From Gonocerus acuteangulatus (lineage: Eukaryota > Arthropoda > Insecta > Hemiptera > Coreidae): a stretch of 64,000 nt of DNA. Shown piece by piece: positions 55,653 to 64,000 of the stretch. The notes under the pieces were generated by a model. It did not search any database. It had not been told where the DNA came from and saw only the letters and a list, made by a program, of their open reading frames with translations. The first letter of the stretch is position 1. Every line of letters begins with the position of its first letter. The translations under genes and the position numbers were made by a program. The stretch lies in the NCBI GenBank assembly GCA_946811695.1, contig OX328124.1:93463176-93527175 (forward strand), given 5' to 3'.

Positions 55653-57770
55653 ATGTACCAACAATTTTATCAACGGACGGAGAAAACAGGCATGTTAAGT
55701 ATTGACTCAGCAGGGTCATTAATAAAAAATATTAAAAAAATTGACAAAATCTCGACAAAACCTGTATATCAAGCTGTCGTTCCTTTTCAGAAAAAAATTT
55801 TACCAGTGTTTCAAATGATCTCTGAAAAACATGATACTAATATTTTAACATATTGGTTACGAGAATGGTTGAGAGCTGGTGCACCTTGTCCAAAAGAGGT
55901 TGTGACGGATTACTCGTTCGCACTTTTAAACGCAGCATCTTTGTCTTTTAACAATTGCCATCTTAGTACATACGTTGAACATTGTATGACAATATTACAA
56001 ACTAATGACTGGGAAAATATTCCTAATTGTATTCTTCGGATTGACATTGCGCATTTAATAAAATTAGTTTGCTCATGGAAGTGTTTTAGAGATAAACATG
56101 CGCGTGTAAAAGATTTTTTTGTTCGATGCGTTGGTGTTTTAAGCAACACCAATACACTCGAACATTTTCAACAGATTTGTTTAGATACGTTAATCGTTGC
56201 CTTTTCAGAAACAGAAGACATTTTCGTAAAGGATAATGTGCTTGCATGTTTTAATTCCCAACAACGATTAATAAATCTAATTAAAACTCAACATTTTGAA
56301 TTTTCTAAAGTTGATCTGGGAAACGATTATCAGGCTTGGCGTTGGGACGAAGTTCCTAACACCAAGCCTGCTAAACGCATAAATAATTTTCTGAACAATA
56401 TTGAAAAAACAAGTAAGCAAATCAATTCCGGAGATAGACCAAATCCTTATTATTGTCAAAATTTTGGTATCAGCTTACTTCGAATTTGCAAAGAGTTTCC
56501 TTTATGGACAGCTGTAATGGCAACAAATAAAATAAATAAAATAGCGTCATCGGCTAGAAGCGAGGAGTATTTTAATGAACTTAAGAATTTGACTTTTAAG
56601 GGCGCCAAAAATATTCGTGTGGACAAATTTCTAATATCACATATAAGATCTCTTGCCGGTGCAATGAAAATTTCAAATGCTGATACCAAAATTCCATTTT
56701 CAAGTGCAACTACAACTTTGAGCGCCACGAATCCCAATGAATATACCTGTTCGTTTAAAGACCATGACAAAGAATTACCTAAATCTAATATTTTAAATAT
56801 AACTGAAACATGGAAAGAGCCTAAAAATATAGAATTTAATAAGCGTGGCAAGTATTTGAGAGTATGCCCTGATGTGGAAAGTATCCATAAAAAGCCTCGT
56901 GTCACATCGAAAATCCCAATATTAGAAAATGGCAATTGTTTACGTCCACAAAATATTAAAGGGCGATATATAATGATAAAAAATACCTGTGCGTTTGATG
57001 CCATAATACAATCATTATTAATAGGTTACCGTGATTGGACATCCTATTATGATTATATTAATACTCAAACTAACAACGTATCAAAATTTATTCAAATGTT
57101 ATCTTCACTCGGTACATTACAAAAGGTTTACAAAGAGAGGGCGTTGATTCTAAGCAACATTTCTCAGCAAATAAGCAATAACACAATAGAATGCGCATGT
57201 AACATAAGCCAGCTAATTAAACATTTATTGCAAAAAGCATTATCTTATGAGATATTGCAACAATGTTTAACATGTAATTGGATAAATAAAGAAAACGCCA
57301 CGAGCATAGAAATTAATACTAAACCTATGTATAAACATGGTATGGAGGGTTTGGAACAAGCCCTGCAAGAAAAACTTGACACGGGAAACGCAAAATGCAG
57401 ACGATGCAACAGTGATAGTACATCTATAAATTTAACGACAGGGATGCATTTGTTTGTAGATATCGAATGCTTACAATGGACACAACTCGCCGAAAGACTC
57501 GGGTTTCCTGATTGGTCTGGTATGTTTACCCTTTCGGAAATACCAATAGATATACAATTTTCTAATTGTGCTTATAAATTAATTGCTGCAATAGAATATA
57601 TTGGTGGCTGTAACAAAGATGAAATCGGACATTATGTTGCTCATTGTCGTCGAATATCAGAAACATGGGAAACATACGACGACTTGACCAAAACTAAAAC
57701 CATAATAACTTCAAACAGAACACTTTTACAGCAAAAGAAGATATCTCTCTTAATTTATATCAAGCACTAA
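55653..57770 (+). CDS. MULE-like transposase with C-terminal USP-like peptidase domain
   Basis: Intact 705-aa ORF. Residues 14-310 resemble the DDE catalytic region of Phantom/NOF-type MULE transposases: SIDSAG (Asp18), KEVVTDYSFALL (Asp86), RIDIAHLIK (Asp131-x2-His134, the D/C-x2-H motif usual between the second Asp and the Glu), and a later SEEYF (Glu304/305) as candidate catalytic Glu. Residues 436-680 look like a ubiquitin-specific-protease fold: NTCAFDAIIQSLL (Cys446), cysteine pairs 514/516, 538/541 and 582/585, and GHYVAH (His660) followed by TYDD (Asp676/677). The start lies where the left array ends; an in-frame TAA lies 24 bp upstream. The N-terminal DNA-binding domain expected (FLYWCH-like in Phantom) is absent, so this copy is truncated or needs upstream exons. 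Domain assignments are by motif reading. Confidence 0.85.
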   Translation: MYQQFYQRTEKTGMLSIDSAGSLIKNIKKIDKISTKPVYQAVVPFQKKILPVFQMISEKHDTNILTYWLREWLRAGAPCPKEVVTDYSFALLNAASLSFNNCHLSTYVEHCMTILQTNDWENIPNCILRIDIAHLIKLVCSWKCFRDKHARVKDFFVRCVGVLSNTNTLEHFQQICLDTLIVAFSETEDIFVKDNVLACFNSQQRLINLIKTQHFEFSKVDLGNDYQAWRWDEVPNTKPAKRINNFLNNIEKTSKQINSGDRPNPYYCQNFGISLLRICKEFPLWTAVMATNKINKIASSARSEEYFNELKNLTFKGAKNIRVDKFLISHIRSLAGAMKISNADTKIPFSSATTTLSATNPNEYTCSFKDHDKELPKSNILNITETWKEPKNIEFNKRGKYLRVCPDVESIHKKPRVTSKIPILENGNCLRPQNIKGRYIMIKNTCAFDAIIQSLLIGYRDWTSYYDYINTQTNNVSKFIQMLSSLGTLQKVYKERALILSNISQQISNNTIECACNISQLIKHLLQKALSYEILQQCLTCNWINKENATSIEINTKPMYKHGMEGLEQALQEKLDTGNAKCRRCNSDSTSINLTTGMHLFVDIECLQWTQLAERLGFPDWSGMFTLSEIPIDIQFSNCAYKLIAAIEYIGGCNKDEIGHYVAHCRRISETWETYDDLTKTKTIITSNRTLLQQKKISLLIYIKH

Positions 57771-58065
57771 AATAGATTCTTACATACAAACGCTTTTATT
57801 TCTTCCTCAATTATTATATATGTTGATAATAATTATGATCTATCATTATTACATTAATTAATCCATTAGTAACATTATACTTAAAAATATACAATTAAGC
57901 ATATTAGTAGTAGTAATATAAATATATATTAGTACACATATAAGGATTTAGATTATATATTAATTGTACAAATACATTAGATTATTTTATAATACTTAAA
58001 TACTCATGATATTAACCTTCCCAGCTTGCATTCAAACTGAATAAAATCTGTGTCATCTTAATAAC
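57771..58065. other. AT-rich segment downstream of the transposase
   Basis: No coding content. ATTAATTAA-like tracts could hold the polyadenylation region, but no strong AATAAA in context is evident. Confidence 0.5.
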
Positions 58066-58069
58066 CAGG

Positions 58070-58515
58070 ACAAACTAGCCCCCTTGCTTTTATTAGCCGG
58101 TCACATCAAGCTCGCTTTAACCAGCCGCCAAACTAGCCGACTTGCTTTTATTAGCCGGTAACATCATGCTCGCTTTAACCAGCCGGCCAAACTAGCCGAC
58201 TTGCTTTTATTAGCCGGTCACATCAAGCTCGGTTTAACCAGTCGGCCAAACTACCCGACTTGCTTTTATTAGCCGGTCACATCAAGCTCGCTTTAACCAG
58301 CCGGCCAAACTAGCCGACTTGCTTTTATTAGCCGGTCACATCATGCTCGCTTTAACCACCCGACTTGCTTTTATTAGCCGGTCACATCAAGCTCGCTTTA
58401 ACCAGCCGGCCAAACTAGCCGACTTGCTTTTATTAGCCGGTAACATCATGCTCGCTTTAACCAGCCGGCCAAACTAGCCAACTTGCTTTTATTAGCCGGT
58501 CACATCAAGCTCGCC
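58070..58515. repeat. 59-bp minisatellite within the MULE
   Basis: Eight units with CTTGCTTTTATTAGCCGGTC, ACATCAAGCTCGCTTTAACC and AGCCGGCCAAACTAGCCGA; one unit has an internal deletion (about 58345). GC-rich compared with its surroundings. Confidence 0.92.
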
Positions 58516-59069
58516 AGTGATGGTCATAATTTTATTTATAAATTAAAATACGAATTTATTCTACTTTATATATTTGTAAATAAGAATATAAATAAATTCG
58601 TATAATTGTGAATACGAATTTATTTTTATTAACAAATATTCATTATAAAAATACAAAGAAATCGCATTTTCCTGTGAATTCAAATAAATTCACAGAAGAA
58701 ACTGTAAATAATGACAAAAAAAATGTGAATATTTACAAAAAATCAAGTGAACACAACAAAAATTACATTAAAATATACGAATAAAAATTTATTCACATTA
58801 TAATGTGTGAATATAAATAGTTTAACAAAAAAAAAAAAAAAAAAAAAAAATCGCAAATAAAATGTGACTTTATTGGTATTAAGTTGAAATTACGACAGTT
58901 ATTGAAAGTGATTTTTTTTAAGGCGCTTAACGTCAAGGTAATTAGCACCCCGATTTGTCTTTACCCCGAATCCTCCGCGGAACCACGAGCTAAGCTGCAG
59001 GCACATAGTTTGTCATCGGTACCTCCATAAAAAAAATCAACTTCAATAACTTTCCAATATCTTCAAACC
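58516..59069. other. AT-rich internal segment of the MULE
   Basis: Contains inverted AATAAATTCGTAT-like motifs at 58550-58620 and a poly-A run at 58829-58850. No ORF. A unique part (AGGCGCTTAACGTCAAGGTA) precedes the right arm. Confidence 0.5.
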
Positions 59070-61442
59070 ATTGTCTATCGAATTCCGTTGGCCGTTTTTC
59101 GATATCTCCAAAAATAACGGATTTAGCGTTTTCGCGTACGTCAAAAGTTTAAATAATTCGTACTCGCGTACCCTTTGAGGTACAAACGAAATGAAAAGTG
59201 GTACAAAAGATTGTCTATCGAATTCCGTTGGCCGTTTTTCGATATCTCCAAAAATAACGGATTTAGCGTTTTCGCGAACGTCAAAAGTTTAAATAATTCG
59301 TACTCGCGTACCTTTTGAGGTACAAACGAAATGAAAAGTGGTACAAACGGGTACAAACGATTGTCTATCGAATTCCGTTGGCCGTTTTTCGATATCTCCA
59401 AAAATAACGGATTTAGCGTTTTCGCGTACGTCAAAAGTTTAAATAATTCGTACTCGCGTACCCTTTGAGGTACAAACGAAATGAAAAGTGGTACAAACGA
59501 TTGTCTATCGAATTCCGTTGGCCGTTTTTCGATATCTCCAAAAATAACGGATTTAGCGTTTTCGCGTACGTCAAAAGTTTAAATAATTCGTACTCGCGTA
59601 CCTTTTGAGGTACAAACGAAATGAAAAGTGGTACAAACGGGTACAAACGATTGTCTATCGAATTCCGTTGGCCGTTTTTCGATATCTCCAAAAATAACGG
59701 ATTTAGCGTAAGTTAAAAGTTTAAATAATTCGTACTCGCGTACCCTTTGAGGTACAAACGAAATGAAAAGTGGTACAAACGGGTACAAACGATTGTCTAT
59801 CGAATTCCGTTGGCCGTTTTTCGATATCTCCAAAAATAACGGATTTAGCGTTTTCGCGTACGTCAAAAGTTTAAATAATTCGTACTCGCGTACCTTTTGA
59901 GGTACAAACGAAATGAAAAGTGGTACAAACGGGTACAAACGATTGTCTATCGAATCCCGTTGGCCGCTTTTCGATATCTCCAAAAATAACGGATTTAGCG
60001 TTTTCGCGTAAGTTAAAAGTTTAAATAATTCGTACTCGCGTACCCTTTGAGGTACAAACGAAATGAAAAGTGGTACAAACGGGTACAAACGATTGTCTAT
60101 TGAATCCCGTTGACCGTTTTTCGATATCTCCAAAAATAACGGATTTAGCGTTTTCGCGTAAGTTAAAAGTTTAAATAATTCGTACTCGCGTACCCTTTGA
60201 GGTACAATCGAAATGAAATGCGGTACAAACGGGTGCAAACGATTGTCTATCGAATCCTGTTGACCGTTTTTCGATATCTCCAAAAATAACGGATTTAGCG
60301 TTTTCGCGTAAGTTAAAAGTTTAAATAATTCGTCCTCGCGTACCCTTTGAGGTACAAACGAAATGAAAAGTGGTACAAACGGGTACAAACGATTGTCTAT
60401 CGAATCCCGTTGGCCGCTATTCGATATCTCCAAAAATAACGGATTTAGCGTTTTCGCGTAAGTTAAAAGTTTAAATAATTCGTACTCCCGTACCCTTTGA
60501 GGTACAAACGAAATGAAAAGTGGTACAAACGGGTACAAACGATTGTCTATCGAATTCCGTTGGCCGTTTTTCGATATCTCCAAAAATAACGGATTTAGCG
60601 TTTTCGCGTACGTCAAAAGTTTAAATAATTCGTACTCGCGTACCTTTTGAGCTACAAACGAAATGAAAAGTGGTACAAACGGGTACAAACGATTGTCTAT
60701 CGAATCCCGTTGGCCGTTTTTCGATATCTCCAAAAATAACGGATTTAGCGTTTTCGCGTAAGTTAAAAGTTTAAATAATTCGTACTCGCGTACCCTTTGA
60801 GGTACAAACGAAATGAAAAGTGGTACAAACGGCTACAAACGATTGTCTATCGAATTCCGTTGGCCGTTTTTCGATATCTCCAAAAATAACGGATTTAGCG
60901 TTTTCGCGTACGTCAAAAGTTTAAATAATTCGTACTCGCGTACCTTTTGAGGTACAAACGAAATGAAAAGTGGTACAAACGGGTACAAACGATTGTCTAT
61001 CGAATTCCGTTGGCCGTTTTTCGATATCTCCAAAAATAACGGATTTAGCGTTTTCGCGTACGTCAAAAGTTTAAATAATTCGTACTCGCGTACCTTTTGA
61101 GGTACAAACGAAATGAAAAGTGGTACAAACGGGTACAAACGATTGTCTATCGAATCCCGTTGGCCGTTTTTCGATATCCCCAAAAATAACGGATTTAGCG
61201 TTTTCGCGTAAGTTAAATGTTTAAATAATTCGTACTCGCGTACCCTTTGAGGTACAAACGAAATGAAAAGTGGTACAAACGGGTACAAACGATTGTCTAT
61301 CGAATCCCGTTGGCCGTTTTTCGATATCTCCAAAAATAACGGATTTAGCGTTTTCGCGTAAGTTAAAAGTTTAAATAATTCGTACTCGCGTACCCTTTGA
61401 GGTACAAACGAAATGAAAAGTGGTACAAACGGGTTCAAACGA
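59070..61442 (-). repeat. Right arm tandem array (150/140-bp units)
   Basis: About 15-16 units, inverted relative to the left array, with the same unit variants (GAATTCC versus GGATTCG, AGTTAAAAG versus CGTCAAAAG). The inner border differs from the left arm: the unit breaks at GATAGACAAT, then GGTTTGAAGATATTGG. Minus-strand ORFs of up to 384 aa are repeat translations, not genes. Confidence 0.97.
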
Positions 61443-61639
61443 TTCTCTATCAAATGGCGCAAAGAAAATTAAAATATTTTAATGTCGAGCGCTGACCATT
61501 TTTTTAAGTGTTTATATTTTTTTATTGGCCGAGGTACAAACAAAAGCATATGTGGTACAAACAGGTACAAACGAAGTACAAACCGTACATATGTTTGATT
61601 TTTTGATTACTTAATGTTCGGCGCCAAGTTCACACCGGT
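61443..61639 (-). repeat. Terminal domain of the right inverted arm
   Basis: Mirror of 53124-53320 with about two mismatches, ending CACACCGGT at 61639. Confidence 0.92.
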
Positions 61640-61648
61640 TTAGCGGCT
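61640..61648. repeat. 9-bp target-site duplication, right copy
   Basis: TTAGCGGCT, identical to 53115-53123. Confidence 0.97.
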
Positions 61649-62083
61649 GACATGTTTATGGACTGGTTTGAGGCATGTTTCATAAATACTAAGAAAAATC
61701 CATTCTATGGTCGGATCAAATTTTGGTACAGGTATGTGGACGACGTATTGTTGGGGTTTTCCGGGTCGCGTGATGAATTGACTGGATTGTTAAAGTACGC
61801 CAATGGATGTCATGGGTCTATTCGGTTCACGTCTGAATTCGAAGTTGAGGGAGTGTTATGTTTTTTGGATTTACAGATAACGAGAGAGAAGAAGGCTCAC
61901 TCATTTGGCATATATAGGAAGCCCACTTTCACAGATACCTTGATTCCATCTGACTCGAGTCATAGTTATAGGCACAAATTGTCTAGTTTTATATATTTAG
62001 TTGACCGAATGCTGAGGATCCCACTTAGTAAAGGAGACTATCAAAATGAGAAGGTCTTTCAGACAAGTTGGGGCAACAGTTAG
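61649..62083 (+). pseudogene. Penelope-like element RT, second part
   Basis: Begins DMFMDWFEA immediately after the right TSD, continuing motif B, and carries motif C (FWYRYVDDVLLGF, catalytic YVDD), then CFLDLQIT and GIYRKPTFTDTLIPSDSSHS, the thumb-proximal region typical of PLEs. It ends at a stop after VFQTSWGNS. The frame then shifts, and the linker normally present before the GIY-YIG domain is much shortened, which points to an internal deletion. Confidence 0.9.
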
Positions 62084-62087
62084 GTAG

Positions 62088-62544
62088 CCAAGGAATTAAT
62101 GTGGCTTTCAAAAACCTTGGCTCTTTAAAGTCTCTACTGTGTAATGCCAAGGAAAAAGTACCCTTAGTGGAGAAGTCTGGGATTTACAAGATGAAATGTA
62201 CATCGTGTGAGGCGTCTTATATTGGACAGTGTGGTCGTAAATTGAAGAAGAGGTGTTATGAGCATATGACGTATAACTCGTCGGAAATGTTCACTCATTT
62301 GCAAAAAGAAGACCACAATAAAGAGGCCCTCGATGTAACTTTGTTGCACAATGTTAAAAAGGGGTATAAGATGAACGTGATAGAAGGGATCGAGATTAAA
62401 TTAGATAAACTAATAAATAAAGGTAAAAATCTCAATACGAGGACGGATACTTGGCGTTTAAAATACGGGACTGAAGAAGGATTATCCCAACTCAGAGAGT
62501 TCCCAAGAAGAGACCTCAGTCTACGGGTGAACCGCCTGCAGTGA
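62088..62544 (+). pseudogene. Penelope-like element GIY-YIG endonuclease domain
   Basis: Another frame carries INVAFKNLGSLKSLL followed by the GIY-YIG nuclease: KSGIYKMKCTSCEASYIG with GIY and YIG 11 residues apart, CGRKLKKRCYEHM, and a Glu in the VIEGIEIKL helix as candidate catalytic Glu. Cys44-x2-Cys47 with later His residues corresponds to the Cys/His motif of canonical PLE endonucleases. It ends at TGA at 62542. The domain is intact, but separated from the RT by the frame change. Confidence 0.9.
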
Positions 62545-62962
62545 AGAACTGGGTGGGTACCTCAGCATTAGGTTTTTATTTTTATTTTTAACTTGTGATT
62601 CACTAGTGTTTTTTTATTTATGTACTTATTTATTTATTTTTTCGTACGTGTGCTTGGACAGAAAGTGTGTATTTTGCTGTTTTTAATGTATATTTGAGTA
62701 TGAATGCTTGTGTGGTTGATTACGTTTTTTGTGTTTTAGGATTTAATTGGTTTTTATGATTGCATTGATTGTTTTTTAAATGGTTCCTGACAATTCAAAT
62801 TTATTTGATAAGCTTATTCTCAGGTGTTAAAGATTATATATGTTTTGTTTTTCTATGCTGTAGAAGCACTGAGGATGGAGCTGTAGACTCCGAAAACTTG
62901 CTTTGAGTGAATAAAATAAATCATTTTGTGGTGGAGACCTTGGAGTTTGTTGGTTTTCCTAT
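62545..62962 (+). mobile_element. Penelope-like element 3' UTR and terminus
   Basis: T-rich UTR followed by a compact terminal block (62860-62955) with a hammerhead-like motif and AATAAAATAAATC, ending near TTGTTGGTTTTCCT at a TA repeat (62963-62981). Confidence 0.65.
62865..62900 (+). ncRNA. Hammerhead-ribozyme-like motif in the PLE 3' end
   Basis: CTGAGGA (62869-62875, matching the CUGANGA core) is followed by GGAG..CTCC (stem II, with one extra T) and GAAAA (62892-62896, matching GAAA). PLEs are known to carry minimal hammerhead motifs in their terminal repeats. Cleavage-site pairing and stem I were not verified, so activity is doubtful. Confidence 0.45.
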
Positions 62963-62984
62963 TATATATATATATATATATGAT

Positions 62985-63485
62985 TTTGAACAATATGCCG
63001 TAAAATTTGGTAATTACGTATTAAAATGAATTCCAACGGTGAAAGCTGCTAAATTTGGAAGAGCTAGTGGAGGATGTCTTTTGGCGTAAAAAGTAGGCTA
63101 GTTAAAAAATATTGCCAAAGTTCAGAATCTGTCAAGTCAAATCGTCATACAAGACAATAGTATGTATGGGTGTATTTTAGTAGTTTTCGTTTTTATGTTT
63201 ATATTTTGGAAATATAAATTATATGTTAATTATTAGGTACCATAATATATTGTTATGTAGCAGATATTTAATAAATAATTTTAGGTGGTATAATTATTTT
63301 AAAATATTAAAATTTGGTTGTTAGAAATTGTTTAGTTGTAAGCAAGTATCTGTGATGTAGGTTTGTAAAATGTATGTTGTCTTTGCCTTTTTTGATTTTG
63401 GTTTTTATCACATAATAATGTTATTATTATGGTTGGTATTACCTCCCTCTGATGGCAGTTAGCCAAGAGTATTAGTCTTGAGAGT
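62985..63485. other. AT-rich DNA, possibly a LINE 3' UTR
   Basis: No coding content. It is continuous across the SINE with 63733-63790, which ends like a LINE. Confidence 0.4.
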
Positions 63486-63496
63486 TATATGTATGT

Positions 63497-63499
<3 letters not shown>

Positions 63500-63548
<49 letters not shown>

Positions 63549-63718
63549 GGCGCATCTACATCTTGGCCATTAGCGCCGGGCTATCTATAGGTTGCCGCCC
63601 TTTTATAATGCCAACAGCACGTGGTCGGTCACCCATTCAGGTACTGACCACGCCCGACCTTGCTTAACTTCGGTGATCTATGGGAACCGGTGTATTCAAC
63701 GTGGCTATGGCCGTTGGC
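63500..63718 (-). mobile_element. 5S-rRNA-derived SINE with type II tail, poly-A and 14-bp TSD
   Basis: The minus strand begins exactly like 5S rRNA (GCCAACGGCCATAGCC, GTTGAATACACCGGTTC, GATCACCGAAGTTAAGCAA, GGTCGGGCGTGGTCAGTACC, GAATGGGTGACC) and keeps the internal pol III control regions. It lacks a short segment after GGGTGACCG. A body AAGGGCGGCAACCTATAGAT and tail CCCGGCGCTAATGGCC..GATGCGCCGT lead to about 46 A. A perfect 14-bp TSD, TATATGTATGTAGT, lies at 63486-63499 and 63719-63732. Confidence 0.95.
63610..63718 (-). pseudogene. 5S rRNA-like head of the SINE
   Basis: 109 bp homologous to 5S rRNA with an internal deletion of about 10 bp near the 3' part. It is the promoter-bearing head of the SINE, not a ribosomal gene. 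Confidence 0.9.
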
Positions 63719-63732
63719 TATATGTATGTAGT

Positions 63733-63815
63733 ATTATAGCAATTGTTTTGTCTACAATTTGTTTTGTTGTGTGTTATGTTTCTTTTGTTGCTTAATAAAG
63801 ACTATTTATCTATCT
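63733..63815 (+). mobile_element. Probable LINE 3' end with (ATCT)n tail
   Basis: GCTTAATAAAGACTATTTAT followed by CTATCTATCTATC and TA repeats, like microsatellite-tailed LINE 3' ends. Upstream sequence continues on the other side of the SINE. No ORF seen in the window. Confidence 0.4.
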
Positions 63816-63816
63816 A

Positions 63817-63818
<2 letters not shown>

Positions 63819-63878
<60 letters not shown>
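63819..63878. repeat. (TA)n microsatellite followed by a GGGTGTTC start
   Basis: TA repeats end in AAGGGTGTTCAGAATTCGAC at 63879, the third (TA)n/GGGTG(A/T)TC-type junction in the window. Confidence 0.9.
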
Positions 63879-63881
<3 letters not shown>

Positions 63882-64000
63882 GTGTTCAGAATTCGACGCC
63901 TGCCCCTTTTTGGAATTTCGAAACGAAACTCTTAGGGTCAACTAAGAGCTGTAACTGTTTCAAGTAAAGTTCCTTTTCAGGTTATAGTCGGCTCTCTTAT

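Larger units (their letters stand above)
53124..61639. mobile_element. Foldback MULE (Phantom/NOF-like) DNA transposon, 8.5 kb
   Basis: Terminal sequence ACCGGTGTGAACTTGGCGCC at 53124 is exactly inverted at 61639, within arms of about 2.5 kb each (53124-55650 and 59070-61639). By eye the outer about 200 bp of both arms differ at only two positions. Each arm is a terminal domain plus about 15 tandem 150/140-bp units. The centre holds a 705-aa MULE-like transposase ORF and a 59-bp minisatellite. A 9-bp TSD and foldback ends built of tandem repeats are known from Drosophila FB-NOF and from Phantom-group Mutator-like elements. The near-perfect arms indicate recent insertion or ongoing homogenisation. 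Confidence 0.93.

Noticed and set aside
56456..57004. 182-aa minus-strand ORF within the transposase gene
   Set aside because: Antisense shadow of the 705-aa ORF.
60833..61462. 209-aa and 384-aa minus-strand repeat proteins
   Set aside because: Stop-free frame of the 150-bp arm units; broken wherever a 140-bp unit occurs.
63610..63718. Functional 5S rRNA gene
   Set aside because: Part of a SINE with a non-5S body, poly-A and TSD; an internal segment is missing.

Overview
The window is AT-rich, repeat-dominated eukaryotic DNA, most likely from an arthropod and probably a hemipteran-like insect. Evidence: Jockey-, R1- and CR1-type LINE fragments, a piggyBac element, a Phantom/NOF-like MULE, tRNA- and 5S-derived SINEs, long (TA)n tracts, and short phase-compatible exons with GT/AG borders. 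The host assignment is inference; the sequence carries no species marker that I recognise.

Layout. 1-6.8 kb: low-complexity DNA, a palindrome array, a Jockey fragment, a Helentron-like (HINE/DINE-type) element carrying a nested hAT MITE, and a tRNA-derived SINE. 6.9-17.8 kb: four candidate exons of one unidentified minus-strand gene; its large intron holds a 4.2 kb piggyBac element in which the first ~50 transposase codons have become about 22 tandem copies of 151 bp. 17-36 kb: a tandem-repeat family, MITEs, CR1- and R1-like LINE pieces, and Helentron-like elements each carrying an internal (TA)n tract. 36-47 kb: a foldback hairpin, an unidentified ORF, further tandem-repeat loci, and scattered LINE pieces (endonuclease linker, RT, RNase H) in the order of one element. 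47-52.6 kb: a Jockey insertion with an 11-bp target-site duplication (TSD), SINE tails, and a PIF/Harbinger-like MITE nested in another inverted-repeat element.

The main discovery is at 52.7-62.9 kb. A 5'-truncated Penelope-like element (RT plus GIY-YIG, with a hammerhead-like motif in its 3' end) is split inside RT motif B by an 8,516-bp foldback transposon (53124-61639). That transposon has a perfect 9-bp TSD (TTAGCGGCT), about 2.5-kb inverted arms built of 150/140-bp tandem units, helically spaced GTTTGTAC motifs, and an intact 705-aa ORF. The ORF reads as a MULE (Phantom/NOF-like) transposase catalytic region joined to a C-terminal USP-like cysteine peptidase with Cys, His and Asp boxes and zinc-finger cysteine pairs. 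The N-terminal DNA-binding region expected of MULE transposases is absent.

The window ends with a 5S-rRNA-derived SINE with a 14-bp TSD. Several SINEs with unrelated heads (tRNA-like and 5S) share a central domain, and their 3' tails also occur as short independent insertions with their own TSDs. Apart from the transposase and the candidate exons, nearly all open frames are products of simple repeats, tandem arrays or decayed transposons.
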